From Paraburkholderia caribensis (GTDB lineage: Bacteria; Pseudomonadota; Gammaproteobacteria; Burkholderiales; Burkholderiaceae): a DNA stretch of 64,000 nucleotides. The stretch spans positions 3,286,001 to 3,350,000 of the forward strand of contig NZ_CP026101.1 of assembly GCF_002902945.1 (NCBI RefSeq), in the 5' to 3' direction. The position numbers were made by a program, and so were the translations under genes. The stretch's first letter is position 1; every line of letters begins with the position of its first letter. The notes beneath the pieces are model-generated. The model worked only from the letters and a program-made list of their open reading frames with translations. It was not told the DNA's origin and made no database searches. Positions 53,573 through 62,376 of this stretch are shown here, piece by piece.

Positions 53573-53620
53573 AAAAAAGGGTGCAGGGATATCGCTGCGT
53601 GCGATTCCCTCACCCTTTTC
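53573..53620 (-). terminator. terminator or attenuator between the cytochrome gene and resB
   Basis: On the minus strand a long stem starts AAAAGGGTG and ends CACCCTTTTTT, with an inner GGGA/TCCC extension. It lies 62 bp after the cytochrome stop and only 20 bp before the resB ATG, so it may also reduce read-through into resB. Confidence 0.7.
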
Positions 53621-53681
53621 TTGTTTTTTCGCCGGCCATCTTACGACTCGCCTTAGGCCGGCTTCGCTTTCGTACGGGCTC

Positions 53682-54335
53682 TTAATGCAAGCCCGCGATG
53701 TAATCGGCCACCGCCTTGATTTCGCTATCCGACAAACGCGATGCGACGGCGTGCATTGCTTCGTTATTGTTACGCGCGCCCGGGCCCTGCGTGAATGCGG
53801 TCAACTGTGCCACGGTGTAATCCGCCCATTGTCCCGACAGGCGCGGATACTGTGACGGAATGCCCTGTCCCGTCGGCCCGTGACAGCTTGCGCACGCCGG
53901 GACGCCCTTGTCAGCGAGTCCTGCGCGATAAATCTTCTGCCCGAGGGGCACGGTGTCCTTGTTGTGCGCGTAACCGGGCTTCGGTGCCTGCGACGCGAAA
54001 TATGCCGACACGTTGACCATGTCCTGATCGGTCAGCGCCGCGGCCATACCCGCCATGATCGCATTGTTGCGCGCGGGCTGCTTCGCACCTGGCTGGGTTT
54101 TGAAATCCTTGAGCTGCTTGACGAGATACTCGGGATGTTGGCCGGCGAGCTTCGGATACGCGCCACCCGCACTGTTGCCATCCGCACCGTGACATGAGGC
54201 GCACACCTGCGCTGCGATTGCCTGTCCCCGATTCAAATCCGGCTTTGCCTGATCTGCTGCTCTTGCCTGTACCGCCAAACCTGAAAGACCTGCTGCTGTG
54301 TGAAGTACCACCAGAAACTTGCCCAGTCGATTCAT
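53682..54335 (-). CDS. dihaem cytochrome c (c4-like)
   Basis: 217 residues from the ATG at 54335 (an upstream GTG at 54341 is less likely). Signal peptide ends at QARA. Two CASCH haem sites lie near residues 45-49 and 148-152, with Met ligands in AIMAGMAAALTD and NEAMHAVASRL. The two-domain repeat is the cytochrome c4 pattern; these carry electrons in the periplasm to terminal oxidases. It lies just upstream of the resB/ccsB maturation genes. Confidence 0.93.
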   Translation of the reverse strand: MNRLGKFLVVLHTAAGLSGLAVQARAADQAKPDLNRGQAIAAQVCASCHGADGNSAGGAYPKLAGQHPEYLVKQLKDFKTQPGAKQPARNNAIMAGMAAALTDQDMVNVSAYFASQAPKPGYAHNKDTVPLGQKIYRAGLADKGVPACASCHGPTGQGIPSQYPRLSGQWADYTVAQLTAFTQGPGARNNNEAMHAVASRLSDSEIKAVADYIAGLH

Positions 54336-54429
54336 TCGCACACCCTGTTTCGTCTTGTGGGAATTAGAGGTTTTGCAAAATACGACAGCGACCGATCAGC
54401 CGCCGAGGCCCGCGCGGCGGCCTCTCAGG

Positions 54430-54457
54430 TTTTCAGTAAACCATCGTATTGTACAAT
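54430..54457 (+). promoter_or_regulatory. probable engB promoter
   Basis: TTTTCA (54430-54435) and TACAAT (54452-54457) are 16 bp apart in an AT-rich stretch of the divergent region between the cytochrome gene and engB. Confidence 0.45.
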
Positions 54458-54602
54458 AACTCGCTAATCGATCTGGCGCCAGTCGGGCCTCTCCGGCCTT
54501 TACGGCGGGGCTGCATCGCCCTTGCAGGGCAATTCATCACGTCCGCCGATGTGCGCAGGACGTCCGCTCGACGTCCATTCACCCCTCCATCTGGTCTTCT
54601 CC

Positions 54603-55265
54603 ATGTCTTTTCTGCTCCACCAAGCGCGCTTCTTCACGACCGTCAACCATTTGCGCGATTTGCCGCCTACGCCGCAACCCGAGGTCGCTTTCGCGGGGCG
54701 GTCGAATGCGGGAAAGTCGACGGCCATCAACATCCTCTGCAACCAGAAGCGGCTCGCGTTTGCCAGTAAGACGCCGGGACGCACGCAGCACATCAACTAT
54801 TTCTCGGTGGGACCGGCCGACGAGCCTGTCGCGAATCTCGTCGATCTGCCCGGCTACGGCTATGCCGAGGTGCCCGGCGCGGCGAAGGCTCATTGGGAGC
54901 AGTTGCTGTCGAGCTATCTGCAAACGCGATCGCAGCTGCGCGGCATGATCCTGATGATGGATTCGCGCCGGCCGCTTACGGAGCTGGATCGACGGATGAT
55001 CGAGTGGTTCGCGCCGACGGGCAAGCCGATTCACACATTGCTCACCAAGTGCGACAAATTGACTCGTCAGGAGAGCATCAATGCGCTGCGGGCGACGAAG
55101 AAAGGGCTGGAAGAATACCGTGCGGCGGGCTATCAGGGCGAACTGTCGGCCCAGCTCTTCTCCGCGCTCAAGCGGGTCGGCCTCGACGAAGCGCACGAAC
55201 TGATCGAAAGCTGGATCGCGCCCGGCACGGCGGGCGATTCCGACGAACCTGCCGAGGCTGAATAA
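54603..55265 (+). CDS. engB: ribosome-biogenesis GTPase EngB (YihA/YsxC)
   Basis: 220 residues: G1 GRSNAGKST near residue 36, G2 KTPGRT, G3 DLPGYGYAEV, G4 TKCDKLTR. It acts in large-subunit assembly. The ATG at 54603 aligns with the family start (MSFLLHQARFF); the frame extends to 54522 without need. It is transcribed divergently from the cytochrome gene and precedes hemB. Confidence 0.95.
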   Translation: MSFLLHQARFFTTVNHLRDLPPTPQPEVAFAGRSNAGKSTAINILCNQKRLAFASKTPGRTQHINYFSVGPADEPVANLVDLPGYGYAEVPGAAKAHWEQLLSSYLQTRSQLRGMILMMDSRRPLTELDRRMIEWFAPTGKPIHTLLTKCDKLTRQESINALRATKKGLEEYRAAGYQGELSAQLFSALKRVGLDEAHELIESWIAPGTAGDSDEPAEAE

Positions 55266-55285
55266 AGTCCAGATAACGCGCAAAG

Positions 55286-55314
55286 GCCCGCCGCGAAACG
55301 CGGGCAGCGCTTTT
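55286..55314 (+). terminator. possible terminator after engB
   Basis: A 6-bp GC stem GCCCGC/GCGGGC is followed by AGCGCTTTT. A second hairpin at 55331-55356 (AACCCGCCG/CGGCGGGTT) has its T-run on the minus strand instead, where no gene needs it. Confidence 0.4.
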
Positions 55315-55512
55315 CGTTCGCCCAGAAAAAAACCCGCCGCTAGATAACGGCGGGTTAAACAGCCTAATCGAAAAACGACAGGCACCCGCTCAGGGAGGAG
55401 AAGCGGGGAGGTCAGCGCTAGGCGCCTTGCTCGATCGGTATGATATACCATTGTCTCGAAAAGTTTCTGGCAGGGTGCCGCCAGCATTTTTGACTTTTGC
55501 AGATATCCTCAC

Positions 55513-56511
55513 ATGAGCTTCTATCCGCATCACCGCCCGCGCCGCATGCGCCGGGACGACTTTTCGCGCCGCCTGATGCGCGAAAACATCCTCACCACCA
55601 ATGATCTGATCTACCCCGTCTTCGTGATCGAAGGGACGAATGTCCGCCAGGCCGTACCGTCGATGCCGGGCGTCGAGCGAGTGTCCGTCGATCTGTTGAT
55701 GGGCGTCGCCGAACAGTGTCTCGAGCTGGGCGTGCCCGTGCTGTCGCTCTTCCCGGTGATCGAGCCGTCGCTGAAGACGCCCGATGGCCGCGAGGCAACC
55801 AATGAAGCCGGCCTGATTCCGCGCGCGGTGCGGGAGTTGAAGCAACGCTTTCCCGAGCTCGGCGTGCTGACCGACGTCGCGCTCGATCCGTACACGAGCC
55901 ACGGCCAGGACGGCGTGCTGGATGAAAATGGCTACGTGATCAACGACGAAACGGTCGAGAGTCTTGTCGAGCAGGCGCAGACGCAGGCTCAGGCGGGCGT
56001 CGACATCGTTGCTCCGTCCGACATGATGGACGGCCGGATCGGCTCGATTCGCGAGATGCTGGAGAGCGAAGGCCATATTCACACGCGGATCATGGCTTAC
56101 TCGGCGAAGTTCGCGTCGGCGTTCTACGGCCCGTTCCGCGATGCTGTCGGTTCCGCAGCGAATCTCGGCAAAGGCAACAAGATGACCTATCAGCTCGACC
56201 CCGCCAACTCCGACGAGGCGCTGCGCGAAGTGCGCGCCGACATCGACGAGGGTGCGGACATGGTGATGGTCAAGCCGGGCATGCCTTATCTGGATATCTT
56301 GCGCCGTGTGAAGGACGAGTTCCGCTTCCCGACTTACGTGTACCAGGTGAGCGGCGAATACGCGATGCTGAAGGCCGCCGCGCAAAACGGCTGGCTCGAT
56401 CACGACAAGGTGATGATGGAATCGCTGCTCGCGTTCAAGCGCGCTGGCGCGGACGGCGTGCTGACCTACTTCGCGCTGGACGCTGCACGCTTGCTGAAGG
56501 CGCAGAAGTAA
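55513..56511 (+). CDS. hemB: delta-aminolevulinic acid dehydratase (porphobilinogen synthase), Mg-type site
   Basis: 332 residues. Schiff-base Lys residues lie in AYSAKFASAFYGP and MVKPGMPYLD. The metal site reads DVALDPYTSHGQDGV, with Asp and Ala in place of the three zinc-binding Cys, so this is a magnesium-dependent enzyme as in pseudomonads. It condenses two ALA molecules to porphobilinogen for haem. A strong terminator follows. Confidence 0.97.
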   Translation: MSFYPHHRPRRMRRDDFSRRLMRENILTTNDLIYPVFVIEGTNVRQAVPSMPGVERVSVDLLMGVAEQCLELGVPVLSLFPVIEPSLKTPDGREATNEAGLIPRAVRELKQRFPELGVLTDVALDPYTSHGQDGVLDENGYVINDETVESLVEQAQTQAQAGVDIVAPSDMMDGRIGSIREMLESEGHIHTRIMAYSAKFASAFYGPFRDAVGSAANLGKGNKMTYQLDPANSDEALREVRADIDEGADMVMVKPGMPYLDILRRVKDEFRFPTYVYQVSGEYAMLKAAAQNGWLDHDKVMMESLLAFKRAGADGVLTYFALDAARLLKAQK

Positions 56512-56568
56512 GGTTGCGATTCCCGCCGCGTACTACGGCGTCACGGTGTCGCAGTGGGCAGGGACTGG

Positions 56569-56604
56569 AAGCGGAGATCGCCTTGAGGCGATCTCCGCTT
56601 TTTT
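56569..56604 (+). terminator. terminator after hemB
   Basis: A 14-bp stem AAGCGGAGATCGCC/GGCGATCTCCGCTT with a TTGA loop runs into six T. Confidence 0.92.
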
Positions 56605-56656
56605 GATTGCGGGCTGACGCGGGCGGCGTCGCTTATGGTGGGTGACGTTTTGATGC

Positions 56657-58537
56657 TCAGGTCTGTGGTGCCGCCATTGCGCGGTCGAGACTTCTCAGGA
56701 ATTTGTCCGCCGATTCGTATCCGACGACGCGCAGTATTTCTCTCCCGCCGCGGTCGAAAAAGATGATTCCCGGTGGCCCGAACAAGTTGAACCGTTTGAG
56801 CAGAACCTGATCGTCTGCGTTGTTCGCCGTCACGTCCGCGCGCAGCAGATTCATTTGCTTGAGCTTCGCCTGGACGCGCGGGTCCTTGAAGGTGAACTTC
56901 TCCATTTCCTTGCAGCTGACGCACCAGTCCGCGTAAAAATCGAGCATGGCGGGCTGTGCGGCCGTTTTGACGGCTTCGTCGAGCTGACCGGATGTGCTCA
57001 CCGGCGCGAAGGCCAGATCGGCCTGTTGGGCCTCCCCGGACGGCGCATTCGATGTCCGACTCGCGAGCACGGCGAGCGGCTTCAACGGGTCTGTCGATCC
57101 CGCAGCCAGGCCGACCAGTAATGTGGCGGCCCAGATCGCAAATGCGGCGCCGATTCCGCGCCCAAGACCGCGCCAGATCGAGCCTGCGCCCGCATGCGGA
57201 GAAAATAGCCCCAGACCGGCAGCCGCGACCAGTAGCCACAGCGCGGCCAATAGCATTTGCGCAACCGGGCCCAAGACCGGCCACACGATCCAGAGCGCGG
57301 CCGCGAGCAGCACAATGCCGAAGAGAACCTTGACGCTGTCCATCCAGGCACCCGCACGCGGCAGCAACGTGCCCGCACCGAGCCCGATGATGAGCAGCGG
57401 TACACCAAGCCCGATCCCCATCGAAAACAGTGCCGCACCGCCCAGCACCGCATTACCGGTATGCGCTACGAACGCCAAGACGGCAAACAGCGGTGCCGTC
57501 ATGCACGCACCGACCACCAGCGCAGAAAGCGCCCCCATCACCGCGACGGCCGCGAATTTGCCTCCCGCATGCTTGCCGGACGCCGCTGGAACGCCGCTCT
57601 GCAAGCGCTGAGGCAACGCGATATCGACACCCGCGATCAATGTGAGCGCAAAGAGGGACAGCAAAACGCCAAACGCGCCGAGCACCCAAGGGTTTTGCAG
57701 CCAGGCGCCGAGGCTTTGTCCAACGAGCGCCGCCGCGATGCCAAGCACGGTGTACACGAGCGCCATCCCGACAACGTAAGCTAACGACAGCGTGAAACCG
57801 CGTGCGCGTGTGACCCGTGGCCCCTCGCCGATGATGATTGCCGACAGGATCGGGATCATCGGGTACGAACAGGGAAGTAGACTCAACACGATACCGGCGA
57901 CGAAATACAACCCGACGATCGCGAAGAAACCGCCGCCTTGCAGCAGCGATTGCGCATAGTCTGCGCTGGTCGCGCGCTCGTACCACGAGCCGCTGCTTTG
58001 AGCGTCCGGAGCCGACAGCGTGTTCGTATTGCCCGCAATGGCAGCGTGCAACGCCGCTCCCGTCACGTGATAGACGCGCTCCATTGGCGGGTAGCAGATG
58101 CCCGCGTCGGCGCAGCCCTGCGACGTAACGGCGAGATCGAACGGACCGCTCGCTTGCTTCACGGGGACACGGACGGTCAATTCTCCGCGATAAGTCTCGA
58201 CATTTTTCCCGAAGGTTTGATCGAACTTCACATGTCCCGCGGGCAATTGCGCGTCACCGACCGTGGCCGTACCGTTGCGAGTCATGAAGGCGAATCGCTC
58301 CCGGTACATGTAGTAACCGTCCGCGATCTTGTAGTGAACCAGCACCTCGCCTGGCTGCTCGGATGCGCTGAATCTGAATGCGACCGAGGGATCGAGAAAG
58401 TCGTCCGCCGCACGAACGACCGTCGCCGTAGTCAGCGACAGCAGCAGTACGCCTGCGACAAAGGTGAGAAAGCGCGCGACATTCCGCCCGCGCCGGAACA
58501 AACCGTTAAACATGGATTGGGCGTTGCGTTTCGGCAT
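56657..58537 (-). CDS. dsbD: thiol:disulfide interchange protein DsbD
   Basis: 626 residues. A signal peptide (ending VVRA) precedes the N-terminal domain with QGCADAGICYPP. The membrane domain has its redox Cys in LLPCSYPMIP and VVGACMTAPLF over eight helices. The C-terminal thioredoxin domain has YADWCVSCKEME. It carries electrons from cytoplasmic thioredoxin to periplasmic DsbC and cytochrome maturation proteins. The start overlaps the end of cutA; an ATG at 58513 (overlap of 8 bp) is equally likely. Confidence 0.94.
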   Translation of the reverse strand: MPKRNAQSMFNGLFRRGRNVARFLTFVAGVLLLSLTTATVVRAADDFLDPSVAFRFSASEQPGEVLVHYKIADGYYMYRERFAFMTRNGTATVGDAQLPAGHVKFDQTFGKNVETYRGELTVRVPVKQASGPFDLAVTSQGCADAGICYPPMERVYHVTGAALHAAIAGNTNTLSAPDAQSSGSWYERATSADYAQSLLQGGGFFAIVGLYFVAGIVLSLLPCSYPMIPILSAIIIGEGPRVTRARGFTLSLAYVVGMALVYTVLGIAAALVGQSLGAWLQNPWVLGAFGVLLSLFALTLIAGVDIALPQRLQSGVPAASGKHAGGKFAAVAVMGALSALVVGACMTAPLFAVLAFVAHTGNAVLGGAALFSMGIGLGVPLLIIGLGAGTLLPRAGAWMDSVKVLFGIVLLAAALWIVWPVLGPVAQMLLAALWLLVAAAGLGLFSPHAGAGSIWRGLGRGIGAAFAIWAATLLVGLAAGSTDPLKPLAVLASRTSNAPSGEAQQADLAFAPVSTSGQLDEAVKTAAQPAMLDFYADWCVSCKEMEKFTFKDPRVQAKLKQMNLLRADVTANNADDQVLLKRFNLFGPPGIIFFDRGGREILRVVGYESADKFLRSLDRAMAAPQT

Positions 58538-58838
58538 TCACCCATTGGCCATACGCGGCCGACGCAGTGACTTGCCAGGAAAGGATTTCGGGCGTGTCGT
58601 ACGGATGCGGAGCCAGGATGAACTGTTCGAGCTCAAGCGTTCGCACGACGCTCGTCTTGAACAGCAACTGGATCTCTTCCGCCGATTCGATCTTGCCCTG
58701 CCAGTGGTAGCTCGACTGCACGCTGCCAAGTTGCGTCACACACGCAGCGAGACGAGCAGAAAGCACATGCTCAGCCAATGTTTGCGCCGTTTCGAGGTCC
58801 GGTACGGTCGTCAAGACCAAACTCACATTCACGTTCAC
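58506..58838 (-). CDS. cutA: divalent-cation tolerance protein CutA
   Basis: About 110 residues from a GTG at 58838 with GGAG upstream; no ATG is available, and a TTG at 58859 lacks a ribosome site. The family core LVLTTVPDLETAQTLAEHVL, SARLAACVTQL, QSSYHWQGKIESAEEIQLLFKT and APHPYDTPEI is complete. CutA forms trimers; its role in metal tolerance is debated. It overlaps the dsbD start, an order also seen in E. coli. Confidence 0.92.
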   Translation of the reverse strand: MNVNVSLVLTTVPDLETAQTLAEHVLSARLAACVTQLGSVQSSYHWQGKIESAEEIQLLFKTSVVRTLELEQFILAPHPYDTPEILSWQVTASAAYGQWVNAETQRPIHV

Positions 58839-58941
58839 CGACGGCTCCAGCGCTTCCAAAACAGGGTGACGTTATCGTATCACCTTGCCCTGATCGCTCG
58901 CTGTCGCTCGAATGGCATAGGCAAAACGCACGGTGGAAAAC

Positions 58942-58972
58942 AAAAAAGCCAGGCTCAAGCCTGGCTTTTTTG
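58942..58972 (-). terminator. terminator of the ribosomal-protein operon
   Basis: A 10-bp stem AAGCCAGGCT/AGCCTGGCTT with a short loop and six-base A and T runs on either side. It closes the transcript that ends with rplQ. Confidence 0.9.
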
Positions 58973-58988
58973 GTCGCTGTCAGAAACC

Positions 58989-59384
58989 TTATTCAGCTTC
59001 TGCAACGTTCTCGACTTCCTCGACTTCCGGACGGTCGAGCAGTTCGACCAGCGCCATCGGTGCATTGTCGCCGACGCGGAAACCGAATTTCAGGATGCGC
59101 AGGTAGCCACCCGGACGGTTCGCGAAGCGCGGGCCCAGCACGTCGAACAGCTTCGTGACCGAGTCACGGTCGCGCAGGCGATTGAACGCCAGACGACGGT
59201 TAGCCAGCGACGGCTTCTTGCCGAGCGTGATCAGCGGCTCGACGACTTTACGGAGTTCCTTCGCCTTCGGCAGCGTCGTCTTGATGACTTCGTGCTCGAT
59301 CAGCGAGTTGGACATGTTACGGAGCATTGCCAGACGGTGGCTGCTCGTGCGGTTCAGTTTCCGCAGACCATGACGGTGACGCAT
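58989..59384 (-). CDS. rplQ: 50S ribosomal protein L17
   Basis: 131 residues. MRHRHGLRKLNRTSSHRLAM and RNMSNSLIEHEVIKTTLPKA are nearly invariant in L17. Last gene of the alpha operon, after rpoA. The 143-bp spacer to rpoA contains a perfect 14-bp hairpin. Confidence 0.98.
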   Translation of the reverse strand: MRHRHGLRKLNRTSSHRLAMLRNMSNSLIEHEVIKTTLPKAKELRKVVEPLITLGKKPSLANRRLAFNRLRDRDSVTKLFDVLGPRFANRPGGYLRILKFGFRVGDNAPMALVELLDRPEVEEVENVAEAE

Positions 59385-59473
59385 TTCAATTTCCTTGAAT
59401 CAAAGTTTTGGTCCAGCTCTTCTATCGCTTTCCCTGTGTAACCTGGAAAGCACGGGCCGGTAGTGAAAAAGGC

Positions 59474-59506
59474 AAGACGCGGATTTTAAAGGAAAATCCG
59501 CGTCTT
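59474..59506 (-). other. perfect 14-bp hairpin between rpoA and rplQ
   Basis: AAGACGCGGATTTT (59474-59487) pairs with AAAATCCGCGTCTT (59493-59506) around a 5-base loop, followed on the minus strand by GCCTTTTTC. It could be an attenuator or an RNA-processing or stability element. Confidence 0.65.
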
Positions 59507-59527
59507 CGCCAGACGCTACTACGTGTC

Positions 59528-60505
59528 TTACTTGTCGAGACCGGCCGGCGGCCAGTTTTCGAGCTTCATGCCAAGCGTCAGGCCACGCGAAGCGAGCACT
59601 TCCTTGATCTCGTTCAGCGACTTGCGGCCCAGGTTCGGCGTCTTCAGCAGCTCGTTTTCCGTGCGTTGGATCAGGTCGCCGATGTAGTAGATGTTCTCGG
59701 CCTTCAGGCAGTTCGCGGAACGAACCGTCAGTTCGAGATCATCGACCGGACGCAGCAGGATCGGATCGATCTGCGGAGCGCGCGACGGCGCTTCTGCCGC
59801 TGCTTCCGTACCTTCCAGCGCTGCGAAGACCGACAGCTGATCAACCAGAATACGCGCCGATTGACGGATCGCTTCTTCCGGCGAAATCACACCGTTGGTT
59901 TCGATGTTCATCACGAGCTTGTCGAGGTCGGTACGCTGTTCGACACGCGCGCTTTCCACTGCGTAGCTCACGCGGCGAACCGGCGAGAACGACGCGTCCA
60001 GCACGATACGACCAATGATCTTGGCCGATTCTTCACCGTAACGACGCACGTTGCCCGGGACATAGCCACGGCCCTTTTCGACCTTGATCTGCACGTCGAG
60101 CTTACCGCCCTTCGACAGATGCGCAATCACGTGATCCGGGTTGATCACTTCGCAGTCGTGCGCGAGTTCGATGTCGCCAGCCGTGACAACGCCTTCGCCT
60201 TCCTTGCGCAGCGTAACCGTCACTTCGTCACGGTTATGCAGCTTGAACACCACGCCCTTCAGGTTCAACAACAGGTTGACCACGTCCTCCTGCACACCAT
60301 CGAGCGTCGAGTATTCGTGCACGACGCCTGCGATCGTCACTTCGGTCGGCGCATAGCCCACCATCGACGACAGCAACACGCGCCGGAGCGCGTTACCCAA
60401 GGTGTGGCCATAACCCCGTTCAAACGGTTCCATGACCACTTTCGCATGGCTTTCGCCAAGCGACTCAACAGCGATGATCTTGGGCTTCAACAAACTGGTT
60501 TGCAT
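59528..60505 (-). CDS. rpoA: RNA polymerase alpha subunit
   Basis: 325 residues. Assembly domain with LGNALRRVLLSSMVGYA and EYSTLDGVQEDV; C-terminal DNA-binding domain with RSANCLKAENIYYIGDLIQ and LGRKSLNEIKEVL. It lies 124 bp after rpsD, a spacer that carries another hairpin. Confidence 0.99.
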   Translation of the reverse strand: MQTSLLKPKIIAVESLGESHAKVVMEPFERGYGHTLGNALRRVLLSSMVGYAPTEVTIAGVVHEYSTLDGVQEDVVNLLLNLKGVVFKLHNRDEVTVTLRKEGEGVVTAGDIELAHDCEVINPDHVIAHLSKGGKLDVQIKVEKGRGYVPGNVRRYGEESAKIIGRIVLDASFSPVRRVSYAVESARVEQRTDLDKLVMNIETNGVISPEEAIRQSARILVDQLSVFAALEGTEAAAEAPSRAPQIDPILLRPVDDLELTVRSANCLKAENIYYIGDLIQRTENELLKTPNLGRKSLNEIKEVLASRGLTLGMKLENWPPAGLDK

Positions 60506-60576
60506 AGGTTTTCCTTTTCAATACCCTCGGCTCGTTACACCGATAAGGCTGACCGGTAACAACCTGAAAATAAACA

Positions 60577-60618
60577 GCCGAGGTGCCCCCTTGCCTAACG
60601 CAATCGGGGAACCTCGGC
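60577..60618 (-). other. hairpin between rpsD and rpoA
   Basis: GCCGAGGT (60577-60584) pairs with ACCTCGGC (60611-60618), with an inner CCCC/GGGG extension. There is no adjacent T-run, so it is not an obvious terminator. Confidence 0.5.
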
Positions 60619-60629
60619 CGTCAATCCGA

Positions 60630-61253
60630 TTAGCGCGAATACAATTCGACGATCAGGCTTTCGTTGATGTCGCCAGCGATGTCGCTGCGTTCCGGCATTT
60701 GCTTGAACGTGCCTTCGAATTTCTTCGAATCGACAGCAACCCACTGCGGCAGACCGCCCTGTTCGGCGAGCGACAGCGCTTCGAGAATACGAGCCTGCTT
60801 CTTCGCCTGTTCGCGCACGGCAACCACGTCGCCAGCCTTGACTTGCAGCGACGGGATGTTCGCAACGACGCCGTTCACCGTGATCGACTTGTGGCTCACG
60901 AGCTGACGCGCTTCAGCGCGCGTCGAACCGAAACCCATGCGATACACGACGTTGTCCAGACGCGACTCGAGCAACTTCAGCAGGTTCTCACCCGTGTTGC
61001 CCTTGCGACGGTCGGCTTCAGCGAAGTAACGGCGGAACTGGCGCTCGAGAACGCCGTAGATGCGCTTCACTTTTTGCTTTTCGCGCAGCTGCGTACCGTA
61101 ATCGGACGTACGCGCGCCCGAGGTGCGGCCATGTTGACCCGGCTTGCTGTCAAGCTTGCACTTGTCAGCGAGCGAACGACGGGCGCTCTTCAGGAAGAGA
61201 TCGGTGCCTTCACGGCGAGACAGCTTGGCTTTAGGGCCGATATAGCGTGCCAC
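60630..61253 (-). CDS. rpsD: 30S ribosomal protein S4
   Basis: 207 residues of full S4: MARYIGPKAKLSRREGTDLF, then the S4 RNA-binding domain near LDNVVYRMGFGSTRAEARQL. The start codon is GTG. In E. coli S4 represses the alpha operon through the rpsM leader; no pseudoknot of that kind was identified here. Confidence 0.98.
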   Translation of the reverse strand: MARYIGPKAKLSRREGTDLFLKSARRSLADKCKLDSKPGQHGRTSGARTSDYGTQLREKQKVKRIYGVLERQFRRYFAEADRRKGNTGENLLKLLESRLDNVVYRMGFGSTRAEARQLVSHKSITVNGVVANIPSLQVKAGDVVAVREQAKKQARILEALSLAEQGGLPQWVAVDSKKFEGTFKQMPERSDIAGDINESLIVELYSR

Positions 61254-61352
61254 TTTGCATTCCTTCTATGATTGATCACGTGAACTTCCATTCACGCTAG
61301 TCCTAACCCTTTGGGTCGAACGGTGGGCTTAGTCAATTCAATAACGCAAGCA

Positions 61353-61381
61353 GCCTGTTACCGCCGTTAGCGGCAACAGGC
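61353..61381 (-). other. hairpin between rpsK and rpsD
   Basis: GCCTGTTACCGC pairs with GCGGCAACAGGC with one mismatch and a 5-base loop in the 146-bp spacer. No T-run follows. Confidence 0.45.
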
Positions 61382-61399
61382 GCAAGCGGCGCGTGCGTC

Positions 61400-61804
61400 T
61401 TAGATACGACGACGCTTCGGCGGACGGCAGCCGTTGTGCGGAACCGGCGTCACGTCGGAGATCGCGGTGATCTTGATGCCAAGACCATGCAGCGCGCGCA
61501 CCGCGGACTCACGGCCAGGACCAGGGCCCTTGATCCGCACTTCGAGGTTCTTCACGCCGTATTCCATCGCCACACGACCAGCCGATTCCGCAGCGACCTG
61601 AGCAGCAAACGGGGTCGACTTACGCGAACCCTTGAAGCCCTGGCCACCCGACGTCGCCCAAGCCAATGCATTGCCTTGACGATCGGTGATCGTGATGATG
61701 GTGTTGTTGAACGACGCGTGAACGTGAACCACGCCCTCGGCGACGTTCTTCTTGACCTTCTTGCGAACGCGTTGCGCCGCGGAGTTGTTCGAAGCCTTAG
61801 CCAT
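61400..61804 (-). CDS. rpsK: 30S ribosomal protein S11
   Basis: 134 residues. VHVHASFNNTIITITDRQGN and ISDVTPVPHNGCRPPKRRRI are diagnostic. It lies 28 bp after rpsM in the alpha operon. Confidence 0.98.
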   Translation of the reverse strand: MAKASNNSAAQRVRKKVKKNVAEGVVHVHASFNNTIITITDRQGNALAWATSGGQGFKGSRKSTPFAAQVAAESAGRVAMEYGVKNLEVRIKGPGPGRESAVRALHGLGIKITAISDVTPVPHNGCRPPKRRRI

Positions 61805-61832
61805 TACGTTTTCCTGTAACTGTCAGTCTCGC

Positions 61833-62198
61833 TTACTTCTTCAGCGCTTGCGCTGCACGACGCGGACCCTTGCGCGTACGAGCATTCGTACGCGTACGCT
61901 GACCACGCAGGGGCAGGCCCTTGCGATGGCGCACGCCACGATAGCAACCGAGATCCATCAGGCGCTTAATGTTCATCGTCGTTTCACGGCGCAGATCGCC
62001 TTCAACGATGAACTTGCCGACCTCTTCACGCAGCTTTTCGAGATCTGCGTCGTTCAGGTCCTTGACCTTCTTCGAAAATGCCACACCAGCAGCGACGCAA
62101 ATGTCGCGCGAGCGCGTGCGGCCGATACCGTAAATTGCCGTCAGGCCGATTTCGGTATGCTGGTGGTTCGGGATGTTAACCCCTGCGATACGAGCCAT
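61833..62198 (-). CDS. rpsM: 30S ribosomal protein S13
   Basis: 121 residues. MARIAGVNIPNHQHTEIGLT, IYGIGRTRSRDIC and the basic tail GQRTRTNARTRKGPRRA are all typical. First S-protein gene of the alpha group, 41 bp after rpmJ. Confidence 0.98.
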   Translation of the reverse strand: MARIAGVNIPNHQHTEIGLTAIYGIGRTRSRDICVAAGVAFSKKVKDLNDADLEKLREEVGKFIVEGDLRRETTMNIKRLMDLGCYRGVRHRKGLPLRGQRTRTNARTRKGPRRAAQALKK

Positions 62199-62239
62199 TG
62201 TTTTTCCTCAAACAAAAAGCGCAAACAAAAGCGCGGCGT

Positions 62240-62356
62240 TCAGCCTTGACGCTGCTTGTGGCGCGGATCGGAGCTGCAAATCACGCGAACGACGCCCTTG
62301 CGCTTGATGATCTTGCAATTGCGGCAAATGCGCTTAACCGATGCCATCACTTTCAT
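62240..62356 (-). CDS. rpmJ: 50S ribosomal protein L36
   Basis: 38 residues, [20 protein letters not shown] and on to the end HKQRQG. The zinc ligands C-x2-C...C...H are present ([13 protein letters not shown]), so this is the zinc-binding form. It sits 20 bp after infA, the usual place. Confidence 0.96.
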
Positions 62357-62376
62357 GATATTACCCTTTTTTCAAA

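Noticed and set aside
55331..55356. Hairpin AACCCGCCG/CGGCGGGTT as a terminator
   Set aside because: The T-run is on the minus strand, where no transcript is expected, and the plus-strand tail is TTAAAC. Left as a possible structure only.
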